This document shows, piece by piece, positions 1-11,640 of a stretch of DNA of 64,000 bases. Origin of the DNA: Lasioglossum baleicum (lineage: Eukaryota; Arthropoda; Insecta; Hymenoptera; Halictidae); the NCBI RefSeq assembly GCF_051020765.1, contig NC_134934.1:4216001-4280000 (forward strand), in the 5' to 3' direction. Each line of letters starts with the position of its first letter. Position 1 is the first letter of the stretch. The position numbers were made by a program, and so were the translations under genes. A model generated the notes under the pieces. The model did no database searches. It had not been told where the DNA came from and saw only the letters and a list, made by a program, of their open reading frames with translations.

Positions 1-34
1 TTTCTTCAAATAGTTGAACAAGGTTCGCAACCGA

Positions 35-60
35 TAGTCTGCGGATATTTGTACATTTAC
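35..60. repeat. Remnant end of hAT-like family A
   Basis: The motif TAGTCTGCGGATATTTGTAC resembles the family A terminus (TAGACTGCGGATNTTTATGC) seen complete at 2325, 33191 and 52331. No second end or target duplication is visible, because the palindromic element at 74 follows at once. It is probably a truncated copy, but a chance match is possible. Confidence 0.35.
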
Positions 61-73
61 ACATTTTAGCATA

Positions 74-524
74 CAGTGCTCCCTCAGGCCACCTGAATAC
101 ATATCTCCTTTATTTTTAATGGCACGAAATATATTTATGGCATAATTTAAATGGTATCGAAGGAGGAATATCATAGAAGAACAATTTCTTTTGTCCGGTT
201 ATGTTTTCACAGTTTTTTCAAGGTCATCGTTATCTTTTTATCGGGAAACCTAATTTTTTTTATTCCATGTTATAGCGGCTGAAAAAATACATTTGAATAT
301 GCTTAAGTCATTGACAAGATGGCATTAAAAAAAATAGGTTTTTCCGATAAAAAAAAATAGCGATGACCTTGAAAAGACTATTAAAAAATAACCGAACAAA
401 AATAATTGTTCTTCTATGATATTTCTTCTTCGATACCATTTAAATTATGCCATAAATATTTTGTTTGTGCCACTAGAAATAAAGGAGATATTTAGGTGGC
501 CTCCTTCAGCTGAGACACCGTGTA
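74..524. mobile_element. Palindromic (foldback) MITE, family D copy 1
   Basis: The two halves are reverse complements over roughly 185 bp: the left arm (about 74-260) reads back in 335-524, around a spacer holding TATAGCGGCTGAAAAAATAC. The right end, CAGCTGAGACACCGTGTA, matches the ends of the second copy at 59655-60011, whose tip is CTGGGTGTCTCAGCTGAAGG. It has no transposase ORF and the arms fill most of the element, so it is a non-autonomous foldback element. The superfamily is not assigned, since no clear target duplication longer than TA is seen. A short ORF in its right arm is a by-product of the repeat. Confidence 0.85.
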
Positions 525-2324
525 TGTACATTCGGGAAACGAACAAGTTGAACAAATTCGATTTGAAATTATCCTGTAACAAAACAACGAAAATCAATAT
601 ACAGAAAATCCCAGGGTATTATTACAAGGTTGTCGAAACGGATAAAAATGATTGAACCGTAGAACTACAGTGTATTGAAAATCCGAAGATGGCCCAAGGG
701 GGTGAGTTTCTGCCATATTTGTGTCAGGCAAATTAAAGCGAGATCCAGGGGTCCGTCAGCTATTCCACCCCATGGAAGTCAAGCTCCTCGGGCCTCGGCC
801 TGGATCGCGACCTATCCCGTGAACATTGCACGCGTCTTTGTTACGCGAAGGTATTGTGTGCGATCAATACGGGAGTGCGGGAGCCTCGGCATCCCCCGGT
901 GCTCGTTACTGCTCCTTACGGCCGCAGCTTTCCCTTTCGACAGCCTCCTTGGCCGGTGAACGGAGAACCCCTTTAAACTTCTAGCACGGGAGCCAGGCTA
1001 GCTCGACCACGGTTTGTTCGCGCCGATCAATTTTCTTCGGCGCTCGATCGCCGAGAGCCTCGCGAAACAAGAAATTCTGAATCGGACCGCACAATGGCTA
1101 CTTAGGACTCGTTTAAATCGAAATAACTTATCCGGCGGTCCGATCCGGGGCTTTACAACTCTGGAGCACTCGGTGAAAGCCGCTGTGGATCTCTTTTGTA
1201 TATATAAAATGGTGTGCCGTACAATACAGAATTGTGTTTAGCTCAATAAGTCACAATGGCCTATTTTTCATTGAGTTTTTTTTTTTAAATCTAAGTAGAA
1301 GAATTCAGAAGAAAGTGATGTAAATTTCTTTAAAGATTATTGTTAGCTGCAGAACGGTGAAATTGTAAAGAACTGTGAAGAAAATGTAGCTATCGATCCT
1401 TCGGTTGTTGAACGCGGCAGGCCTTGATCCCCGCGCCTCGCGATGATCGTTCCATCATGACTCGGTTCGAAGTCGCGTGATCGGCCACCCTAATCGTCTC
1501 ATTGAAAAGTGACGTGTGATCTGGGTGGGGGGGTCATTTTTACGCGATCGACCAAGAAAAAGAAAAATGATTCGATAGGAGAGTATGAAGCGCGATATAC
1601 ATACATAGTTCGTCGACGGTCGCAACAAGTAGAGGTTTGCATCAGCCGTCGAGGCGGTCGTATGTATAGCGTGAATCGATTTATCGGTCGTCGGCGAGAC
1701 GCGTGACGAAAGATAGCTGCCGAGGACCGTTCGGGAACTCTCATGTGCCGCGCCAACGCCGGAGATTATGGCTTTTAAAAGTGCCTCTTACCTCGCTTGC
1801 GCCGTAAGCTCCGCGGGATGCTTATCGGCAGGGAGAACAGATCAATCCGCGGACGTTAACCTTTTAAAATCGCCGGGGAAAGTTCCGACTGTTTATGCAC
1901 GCTAATCTGGAATCGCGTCGGTGACGCGTGAATGAACGGTATGCATACACTATATCAGGAGAATGGACCTGAGAGAAGGCGGGGTCTCGAGTGGACCAAC
2001 TGCTCGTTACCTTCGTTTTTCTTTTGATTAACCGCTTTTCATGCCGATGAACTCCTTCGATGAACTTCTCTCCCGATAATGGAGGCCGACTAATGGCGAA
2101 TTAACTGCACGATTTCCGCTCCTATCTGCCGAGCACGGCTCATGGAGTGTGTTGTTTACACGCGATCATCCGAGTGCCTATCTTCGACAATTCATAGCAC
2201 GATCATCGTCGATCAAAGTCGAATCCTTTATCCGCGGATGAAAACGCTGAAGAAATTTCATTGCTCGCGATGCCTCTTAATCAGTTGGATTGAATCCTTT
2301 GGGTACGACTCGTTGGTATGCTCC
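525..2324. other. No gene seen; unique DNA
   Basis: There are several short ORFs but none has a recognisable domain or consistent splice signals. GC content is intermediate with many CpG dinucleotides. A weak possibility is a 12-codon ORF starting at 1768 (MAFKSASYLACA) that runs into a GTAAGC donor-like site at 1804. It is too short to call. I see no repeat or RNA gene. Confidence 0.6.
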
Positions 2325-2485
2325 TAGACTGCGGATCTTTATGCATTTATGGCTTCTGAATATGTATTTTCAAAAAAGTGTGGAATATCAAAATCGACAG
2401 AATTTAGTAGAATTTTTATTTCGTTGAGATCTTAAAAGATTACTACCACTGTAAAATTGAAAACTGCATAAACATCCGCAGTCTA
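2325..2485. mobile_element. hAT-like MITE, family A copy 1
   Basis: It is bounded by inverted ends: TAGACTGCGGATCTTTATGC on the left, and on the right the reverse complement of TAGACTGCGGATGTTTATGC, one mismatch in 20. The 161-bp AT-rich interior has no ORF. The same ends bound four other copies (23159, 33191, 45210, 52331). The flanking 8-mers (TATGCTCC and ATTGTTAG) do not match in this copy, so its target duplication has decayed or an end has been rearranged. Confidence 0.85.
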
Positions 2486-3654
2486 ATTGTTAGTATCAAC
2501 TTATTCTCCCTAGCTCTCTTAAAATTTTGTTCTCATTACGTCAGACGATTATTTAATAAGCTTGAAGAATGATCACCTTGTTCCTACTCTCTTCAGCTGT
2601 TGAACCCTAGTTAATTACGCAAAATCCCGAACGAAAATGATCAAATAGCTTTGCTTCGCGAAGATATTCCGTTCGGAAGCACCGTGAAATTTCAGACGAA
2701 CATCTCTCGGAAGACATCGCAGAAGCTCGGAACATCAGATCGAAGCAGAAGCACCTCGGTGCTTCGGTGGATCGAAGTTGCAGGTCGTAACGGGCGGGAA
2801 TAAAGATATGTAAAACCCTCGAGATCCCGATTGCCCATTAGCTAGAATGGATTTTTTCCGTAATGCTGGTTCTACACCGAGGCTTATCCTAGTTACGAGG
2901 CCGGTGCAACTGGTGCATCGTATCGCCAGTGCATTGCCCTCGTGACGCGAATATGCTTCTCGATCGATTTGCCTCGACCACGGCACGGATCGTTCCCCGC
3001 GGGTTGGAAATTCTCGGCTGTACGGTGCTCTGAAACGGTGTCGTGAGTCAACCACCTATTTCTCCGAGAAATCAGTCCTTCTTCCTCGTTCCCCGTCGTC
3101 TTCCTCCCCCACGATCTTCCACCGAATGCAACGGTTCTCGCGTCGTTCGAATTTGTCATTGGTTGCAGCACACGTGTTCTTTCTCTATTTCTCTTTATCT
3201 TATAAATTTACATTGATTGGAGCAGGTAGCACTGAAATAAGTGCCGTAATACTAACACTTAACACATTTGCTATGTATCATCGTCACGGATATTCTTTTT
3301 TTTTATTGAGAAAATCACAGAAGAGATTTATTACAACGTTAGGTGTAAACATGAATGGAGTATACAGAACAAGAATCATCTACAAAACTAAACATGAGGG
3401 TGTACGACCATTTTGGTTTCCCTTAAACACACAAGTTACAACTTTTTAGGAACGAGTGAATATAAAGGCAGACTTTAATGTTGGGCCCAGCCAGAAATAT
3501 GAAAACGTCCAGAGGCAGTTGAAATTTTAACTTAAAAAGGTTTTTCAGCAGTAGTAATCTTTGCAAATCATATAAATTACACTGCCAAAGAACGTGATTA
3601 AGAATTTCTCACTCGGAGTTACATTTGAACATAGGGCTGTCAATGATGCCCTGT
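2486..3654. other. No gene seen
   Basis: 2640-3140 is moderately CpG-rich; 3150-3600 is AT-rich. Overlapping minus-strand ORFs at 2735-3171 in two frames show no domain. At 3257 a TTAACACATT motif resembles a piggyBac-like end (compare 56470), but no partner end is found. Nothing else is supportable. Confidence 0.55.
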
Positions 3655-3927
3655 ATATGATTTACGGATTTACCAGAAACAAGTAATGAAAACAAATTGG
3701 AAAGGCTCGAAAAAATCATGCAATTTTATCGATGTCCTATGTCAAAGAATTAGTGATCCAAACTTTCACAATTTCAAAAAAAATTCAGTTTATGCATTAA
3801 TCGAGCTTTAGAGTATAGGATTGATGAATTTACCAGAACAAAAGTCATAAAAGCAAATTCAAAAAACGGCAATACAATCTCGAAAGTGAAAATATGCGAC
3901 ATGCGGCGTTCTTCCTTACAACCACAG
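3655..3927. mobile_element. Family B MITE, copy 1 (rearranged)
   Basis: The segment 3762-3927 matches the copy at 34321-34534 (shared TTTATGCATTAATCGA, then TATAGGATT and TTTACCAGAA). Its right end, ACATGCGGCGTT...ACCACAG, is the reverse complement of the left end of that copy (CTGTGGTTG...AACGCCGCATGT), which shows that the family has long inverted ends. The preceding part, 3655-3760, repeats the same internal module (ATTTACCAGAAA, then CGATGTCCTATGTCAAAG), so this copy is partly duplicated in tandem. No ORF. Confidence 0.7.
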
Positions 3928-5199
3928 ACGCGTGTCGTCTACAATCCCGTAATTTACGTAGCGATGGTCACATTAATTTCACACACTACATACTGTCTGA
4001 CATGTTCAGATAATAATATTCTTCTGCTAAATCATGTCAATATTTTATAAAAAAGCCATGTTGCGTTTAATAAAACGTTAGACAATGACGGGAATCAACG
4101 AAACAATTGCTGTTAATGAAAATCAATGTACCAACGACCATCAAGAACCGCAGCAAGTTAGAGTATGCAGTAATTATAACAACAGAAATAATGTAAATTC
4201 TGCGGATAGGATTGTTGTTTAACAGAAAAGAGCCGATCGATCGGTTTTCAGCATGCCAAGATTGGAGGCGCCAACGGAACAAGGTAAATCGCGTATTGGA
4301 GCCGCTCTCGAAGTTACATTGTCGAGGATCTCGCCGGAGAAAACGAGGAGTACGGTATCTGTGCACGTAGCTCGGGGCTCGGTAACGATGCTACGATAAT
4401 CTATAGCCATCCAGAGAGACAATTGGTGGCTCGGTTGTTCCCATTGCAGACGCGTTATCGCGTCGAGGAGACTCAAGAGCCAGAAAGTCAGGACGATCGG
4501 GGGCCTGCCACTTAATCGGCTGTCGGCGAACGACTCCGTTGGCGACGATGTATCCTAACTGTGTATTGTTTGTCGAGAACTCGAGCCGCGACATTGATAG
4601 AGCCTCGATTCGTCCTGATCCATCGGGGGCGAGTGTTGCAGCTCGCTGTTAGGCGGCAGGCTAGAAACTTATCGACACTTCGCTGCCAATTTCTGTCCAC
4701 TTGATCCTGCGGAGAGCTTCTGTGTGCGGAACTTGTCGGAGCTTCGACGTTGTTCGACGAGTCATTGAAAACTACAGGGAAGAGGAATCGTGGACCGGTA
4801 TTCATTGGAAATTGCTTTGTTAACGCTGGATAAAAAGTCATGTGTTGCTTCGAAGGAATGGCAAGATTGAGTTTATCTGGACTGCCTGCTATTTTTAATA
4901 TAGTATATGTTTGTCATCCCGTTTTTATAAACCGCTACGTGATTCTCAAGGGATTGGACGACATTGTTTTTCAAGTGTCAATGCTCGTGCGAATCAAAAC
5001 GATATGACGCAGTATCGAACGTCAATGGAACACAGCTGACATTAGCCCGCGTGCGCAGATATCAATCATCGAGTGAGAATCTTCACGAACGATCGATCAT
5101 TAGAATATACGAATAACCAAGCAGAGATATCTGCGCGAATCGATTTACGATAAACCAATCGGGAAATACGATAACGACCGGCGAACAATGAACCAATCC
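3928..5199. other. No gene seen
   Basis: AT-rich up to about 4220, then intermediate GC. Four overlapping minus-strand ORFs between 4067 and 4841 lie in different frames and have no domain or consistent splice sites, so I treat them as chance ORFs. No repeat is recognised. Confidence 0.55.
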
Positions 5200-6550
5200 G
5201 CGATCGAAACGAGTCGGGAAACGATTTCTTCGCGTGGCGGGGGCAGGCGCCCGCGCGTCCAGATTAAATCGAGGTGTTTTCGGTCACCGTGATATCATCT
5301 CGAGAAAATATAAGACGCAACGACGCGTCCGACCGAGATTAAGATCGACAGGCATCAACGGGTTTATGACACTCGAGAACGGTCACGAGACCCCGAGAGG
5401 ATGGCCGAGGGTTCGACGCTCCTTCTCGCGCTACGTGATCGCGTTGAACCGTGGCAGAAGTAGCTTGCGCAACCGAAAAGTCGATTATCATGCTTGTCCT
5501 AGGTCTTTCAAGGCCCGTAAAAACGGGACACCGTTGGATCAGCGGAACCGGTGTTCACGAGACCGCGGTGCGAGGTTAGAAACCGAAAGTGAGACCCGCG
5601 GATCGTCCCTCTTCGCTGATTTTCTTCATTTGCACTCGTCTTACGTTGATTTTCTGCATTTCCGATCGCGTTTAAACATCGACAAAACGTTTCGACATTC
5701 TACAATAAAAAGAGAGCAATTTTCAGGCGACTCCGATCATTATCCAAGCCCAAGAAGGGTAGCAGCGTTAGCAGGCGATAAGCAAGAAGGCGTGGATCGC
5801 CATCCCGAGACCTAGCCGACCGCCCACTCGATCATCCCAGAGCAATCTCTGCGATCATAACGCAATCGAAAGCTGGTTTGGTTCGGCTTGGCCCACGCGA
5901 ACAATAAGGAAAACCGTGGCGACGTTAACGTTTGCCTGGAACCGGTGCAAAGTGGCCTATTAATCTCGATTAGGCTAACTGTCTGCAATCTAGCCGCGAC
6001 GTGTCCGAGACGGACGTTATCGCGCGTCTTCGGTCAGCTGCCTATTATCGTAACTGTCCAAGGCCAGGCCAGGCCAGGATGGACGCGCGGCGTCGCGGTG
6101 GCACGCGTCGTCGTCCAACTTGAAAAAGAGCGACGCTGGTCGACGTCTAGCTTGAAGAAGAGCTACGCTGGTCGACGTTGGCCAGTGGGCGAGGTGAACA
6201 GGGGCCAGATAGGACGATTAGGTGGACGAGGCGAACAGAAGAGAGGAGAGAACCGGGTGCACGGGGCACGGACGGAGGAACGCGACGCCTGTTTCTCGAC
6301 TGACGTAAGCGGCTCGTTATCGGGACGACCTTAAGGCCAAACAAGCACGACCGCGCCAAGAATCCGCGCGATTCTAGAGTCGCGATCCTAGAGTCTAGAC
6401 GGGACACACGTCGGTCGGTGCTCGTGCACCGATTACGCGACCAGTTACGCACGATTTCCGCGGTATTTTTGGGATGCGGCTCCGTTTGCCGATGTTGATC
6501 GCGCTCGGAAGCTACACTATGCATCCACCGACACGCCGCGCGCTGCTTCC
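5200..6550. other. CpG-rich block, no gene assigned
   Basis: Many CGCG and TCGA words make stops rare in all frames. That explains long overlapping ORFs on both strands (5234-5815 and 5888-6334 plus; 6147-6524 minus). None has a recognisable domain. CpG-rich blocks like this in insects often hold 5' UTRs or regulatory DNA, but nothing here proves it. Confidence 0.5.
6119..6182. repeat. Tandem duplication, 2 x 32 bp
   Basis: Two adjacent 32-bp units start CTTGAAAAAGAG and CTTGAAGAAGAG and share ACGCTGGTCGACGT. The first 28 positions differ at two sites. Just upstream (6062-6078) GGCCA repeats three times. It looks like a recent local slippage duplication. Confidence 0.85.
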
Positions 6551-8380
6551 TTGCTCGACACGTTCACTGCCACGTTCGTCAACCGGAGAGACGGTTTTCT
6601 GAGCGGGGACATGCCGGTCATTGGTGATCACGAATCACTCGAGAACAAATTTTCCTCGCTCCTGTTTTCGATCGAGAGGCGAGTGAACCGAAGGGAGATA
6701 GCAGCCGCCATATTCTCGGAACACCTATCTCTCTCGATAATATTCGTGATGCGGTCCTAATCTGAGTCTGTGAAGTGGGGACACTCGCATGATGGTCAAA
6801 TCGAAGATAACTGATGCCACCGTATTTTGTTCTGAATTTACTAGGGGGTCTATCAGTGGGATACTTATCAGCTTAGGTTTCTAACGAACACTGAGAGTGC
6901 TACCATACCAGTTTCATAAGTATGTATGAGCTGATTTCGACTTCGCGTATCACTAAGGCTCTCTCTCGTCTTCCGAATTTCTGTAAAATTTTCTGTTAAT
7001 CCTTTTCGCACGGTCTCTAATGGATGCGGCGGATGGTTTGATCATAATTAGAAGCAAAGTGGGTGGCAGCAAAGTCTGCTATATAGGGTTTCAGACGTAC
7101 AACTATTTGGGTTTCGTGATACGAAGTAATTTAGGATCAAGAATTCTACGTGGCCCAGGTTTCAGGCTTCAATGGCGACCTGGGAGCTAAAATGGTACAT
7201 GGGATTGAATCCAAAGGAGTCTATAATAAATGACTCCGGTGTGCCAGGAGTTTCAACAACAAACTTGTAGAACAAAATATTCACCGGTGGCTCGCGGATC
7301 GAATGTTGATCCAAATTGTTGAATTATCCTCGCGTGAATCAGTAATATTTCGCTATCGAAGCTACAGCTACGACCTTCTCAGACTTTCACACCCCGCGAG
7401 AAGTCGGTTATCCGGTGTGATCCTCTCCAATAAAAGGTCCTCGCATTCCCACCATTCCCGTTCAAGTCCGATACATTATTTCAGCTGTTGGACCTTCGGC
7501 TGACATTTCGAATAGCGTAATTGCCATTGCGAATTCATCGGACAGCCAAGACCCAACGCGAGCCATCTTGGAGAGCCTTACAATTTTAAGCAACTTAATA
7601 CTTGAAAAGTCTCAGCGAAACTTTTGGAAACTGGATTCGCGATTCACTGGAATTTTGTCAGAGGAGAGAGGGAGAGAGACGAACATTCTCCGAGCGCAAT
7701 TGTTGTCGAGGTCAGAAAAGATGAACGAGAGTTATCGGGGGTCCGCGGGATCTACGTATATCTGCGTAAACCCGTTTGAGAAATGTTATGACTGTCCGCG
7801 ATAAGGAGACGAAATTATTTACGCGACGAGCACGGAAGACCGCCTTATAAACGCGATTTATCAATCATATCGATATCTGGCCGAGTGTTTGCCGCGAAAG
7901 CGTTTGCAACTTTCAATAAATTCGAGCTCGAGATTACAAGCACCCGACCAGTCTGCAATTATCTGATACGGATTATCGATCCGGCTTGGGATATCCTCAA
8001 CGTACCGTTGCACTCCGTACAGCACACCAGGTACATATTTCGTTAATGGAGATCGACGATTCTACGCGACAATATTTATTACGGTTGATTAATTCGATAT
8101 CGAAGCTTCGCCTCCTCGAACAGATAGATTCGGGGATCGACGATTATTTATTGTCCGCGGAAAGGTTACCTAACCGAGATCGCGGATTACTCTCTATCGC
8201 GACTCGATGATCTACGAAAACCGTACAATAAACCAGGTCGATGCACTCCCTTCGGGATCTCTTAATCGCAGATAGACGGACCACCGAAATGCTTTATCGA
8301 ATCAAGTTTGATTTCAGTTGAAAGAAAGGCGTAACATTCTGGACGGCGAAATTGGATTATGTATTTCGAAGAAATTTCTT
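6551..8380. other. No gene seen
   Basis: Mixed composition with only short ORFs (60-80 codons) and no domain. Segment 7840-8000 is AT-rich with several TATCGAT and ATTTATC words, which could be regulatory but is not specific. No repeat shared with the rest of the window is noticed. Confidence 0.5.
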
Positions 8381-8450
8381 CGTCGATTGTAAGACATGGG
8401 AGCCAAGTAAAAATGTCCTTCTTTCTTTAAAAATTGCATAGACAGTTGAA
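8381..8450 (+). repeat. Internal fragment of family A
   Basis: The string CGATTGTAAGACATGGGAGC, followed by CAAGTAAAAATGTCC and CTTTCTT, parallels the interior of family A at 23200-23250 (GATTGCAAGACACAGGAGCC) and 52365-52410. The diagnostic ends are not seen nearby, so this is a truncated, diverged copy. Confidence 0.5.
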
Positions 8451-9200
8451 TATAATATATCGGCTTAAATGCTTAAATTTTTTAATCTCTTCACTTTATC
8501 AAATTTTATATATCCACCTGTTTTTTTACCATAGATTGGTAAAACCCGCCTACAAATGACGGACACTCGTCATCTTCGTGGATAAATGTTCATATAAATT
8601 CACTTGCATAATGTAAAACTGCATGCTCTCACGATCGGTAATGTTAGTTAATAAAACATGTGATTTGAGAAACAGGTAGTTTAAAAATATATCACATCCA
8701 TGAATAATAAGATATCAGTTAAGCGTAAAATCCTCAGTTTTTCCATGTAATGTTGCGAGAGACGTCGCGGTAAAACGACGTAACTTCTTGTACAATTCCC
8801 AACGGTAGTAAATCAATCCTTATTCGCGTGAAATAGTCCAGAGACCAGTTTTCTTCTAGACAAGTATTGTGTTTTTTGCGCATGAACTATAAAGGTTTGG
8901 GACCTTATTGCGACATTTTCTACACCTGTAAAGGTATAATAAAAACTGTTCCTCGTCCCTTCACTTTAACGGATATAATTAGCTATTTACGAGCCGGCTC
9001 TACTAAACTTTCGCGAATCGAACTGTTTTACGATCCGGTCGTAAATTCGGTAATTGTGGGCTCGTCAAAGCCGATCCTTTTCCAGGGGAAATCTAGGCCG
9101 CCGTGACCGATCCCCGCGACCCCATAAACCAGCTAAAGAAACTGCCGATAACGTCGTATCTGAGCACACTGGCCCCGATCTGCAAATAATGCCGAGGACA
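8451..9200. other. No gene seen
   Basis: AT-rich to 8720, then mixed. A 79-codon plus ORF at 8867-9106 has no domain. No repeat or RNA structure is recognised. Confidence 0.5.
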
Positions 9201-9220
9201 TGACGTGACGTGACGTGACG
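9201..9220. repeat. (TGACG)4 microsatellite
   Basis: Four perfect copies of TGACG in a row. Each junction forms TGACGTGA, close to a CRE/bZIP core (TGACGTCA), so the array could bind such factors. That is inference only. Confidence 0.9.
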
Positions 9221-11089
9221 CGATAGCGAAACTATTTCGTGTTCTTAAGAATCGTCCCCGCGACCCAGCTAGCAAAACAAGTTTAATTAGTAGCTCAATC
9301 AATTCGAGTGACTCACGTTATTGATCATCACGTGTGAAAAAAAATGTTGAGAATATTCCATTTGGACGGAACCGCGAATAAAATTGTAAATTTTAGTTTC
9401 GATTGTACACATGCTAAAAATTTCATCGAAATTGGTTAACGTTGCTGCCTAGGAAACACAAAAACGATTAAAAAAAGGTAAAATATCGCAGTATCAGCAC
9501 GAGAATCGTGAAAAATTCCAATTTTTCCCATTTCTACTCGTTTGTAGCTCGCAACAGCGTTAACAAATTCTGCTGAAATTCACGGGAATCTTCAAAATAT
9601 AATTGTGGGAAAACAGTTGTCCCGTTTGAAAGGGCATTTAATGGAGTCGCTGTATTATCAATCCTACGTTTCAAGTAGTAATAGCGTAAGCAAGTAGAGA
9701 AGACGAGCTCCGTCGTTAATCGAAAGATTTGCGCGTTGGATTTTTGCATCGTGAACCGATAAGTTGCAACTACGTTCGCGTGGTGCACTCGCTTGAACCT
9801 TGCGACAGCTGCTTTGTTTTCGAGCTTCGCTGGAATCGTCTATGAAGTAAATGCTATTTTAATTTTATCTCGTTCGACTGCGCGGAAAGGTCAACAATTT
9901 TTAGCCTACCCGCGGGTTCTCGCAGTTCTTTCGGCGGGAGCTGAACTCGTGTACACCGAAAACCCGAGCGAGGTCCGCTGAAATGACCCGATCCATCGCC
10001 GGATCGATAATGAACTTGTTTATAGTCTGTGGATTCGATTTAGTTGCCGCGATAACAATTTGTCATCATTTGTCACGCGCGTCACGCGGCCGGTATCGCC
10101 TGCGGCGAGACTCGTTTTCTGAAATTTGTTATTCCGCTGCGGAAAATCTAACGACTTGCAACGCCAGGTCAGTAGTCGCGTTATGCAATCGAGCAATCGA
10201 GGAAAAAATGACCGCGATAACGATAATCGTTTCCTGGAAAACCCGATAAAGCGAGCAGCGCGACGACGACGCGACGGTTTTGCGACGCGTCTCGTAAGTT
10301 TTACGAAACACCACCGGTTCCCGGTACGGGAATTAATGATCGTCTGCTGGTATCTTCCTTGTTGTGACCGGTCAGGTATGACAAACTGACTCACTCGCTT
10401 AAATCAATATTTAGCACGCCAGTGGTATGAGCATTCGCGTTCAGAACCGCAGTTCTTTATTTGCGATGATCTATTTTTCAATTTTCCACGACGTGGATGT
10501 AAGTACTTGGTCAAACTTCCAGCAAAACTATCTTACAGTAACACTCTGTCAATAGTCGCATCAGGACAGTAAGTCTGTAGGAAACAATAGACACGATATT
10601 GTCGATATTATGTACATATTCGATACAGTGACGCGTAGAAGCGTTCAAAGAATTTGAAAATACTATTCTGAACTACATAAAATTATTTCAAAAATAGACG
10701 TCTACGCGGCTCCTGTATTGTGCAATTAACCGTTCGTCGCGTCGGCATAATGGGTCGTTAAAGCAGTCTAAAGCCCGGAGCAATAAGAAATCATGTCAGG
10801 AAATGAAAGATCCATTGCACGTGGGTGTCGTTGATGAAGAAACAGATTTCCGGTGGAGAGTTAATGCAGACAATTGTTTATTTTAAAGATCAGGACAATA
10901 TAATCAAGTGTGGCAATTAGTAAAAAATTCGTGAGGTGTTTTTGCTCGCGAATTCGAGAAAGCGTCGGGAAGTTCCAGTGGATCACTCGTTAGCACGACT
11001 TAAACACTTCTCTGATAGAAGTTAGCGGCGGCTTTCGGTTTGAGGATCGGCCCATTAAGTTCTGTTTCCACGGGTATAACAAACTGTTC
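9221..11089. other. No gene seen
   Basis: 9310-9530 is AT-rich. 9960-10400 is CpG-rich with four overlapping ORFs on both strands and no domain. No shared repeat or splice-supported exon is recognised. Confidence 0.5.
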
Positions 11090-11640
11090 TACTTAAAAGG
11101 GACGTTTTTCAATTTTTCCGGCGAACCCGCTTGATCTTCAAAGCGAGCAGAGTAGAACAGGCGCAAACGGACCAGGGAGCGTCGTGTTTTCCCGCGAAAA
11201 GGAGGATCCTCTCCTCTTCGGTCGTTTTCGAGTTCGTTAATCGTCGAAGAGACACCGAGGCGAGAGGTTCTCGCCGCGGCGAAACTTCCAGCTGCCAGCT
11301 GAAAGAGTACGCGGCGAGGCTGAAAGCGCGCGGGCGCTCGCGAGGCGCGTTGTTCCAAAGGACTTCTTGTAATTAACTGTCTAGACTGCCGACGTTATTA
11401 TCTGGGCCTCGTTAGCGTTATCTCCGGCAAGCGGGAAACGTCTGCTGGAAATTACGCGAGCGTGCGCGCGCGGCTGCTCGTGTCCGACTCGTGCTGCTCT
11501 CTCACCGAGCGAGTTAAACCGCGAAAATTGCCGCTCGCCGCCTTTCGCGTCTACCCCCATTCGCTCCACCTACCCCCTCCCCCTCTATCCGCGATCGATT
11601 AATTAACTAGGAACGCGGCGAACTCAAAGTTTCGAGGAGG
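11090..11640. other. CpG-rich block, no gene assigned
   Basis: Dense CpG words (GCGCGCGGGCGC, CGCGAGCGTGCGCG) give mirrored ORFs on both strands at 11089-11376. None is recognisable. A C-rich stretch at 11553-11586 (CCCCCATTCG...CCCCCTCC) closes the block. Confidence 0.5.
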
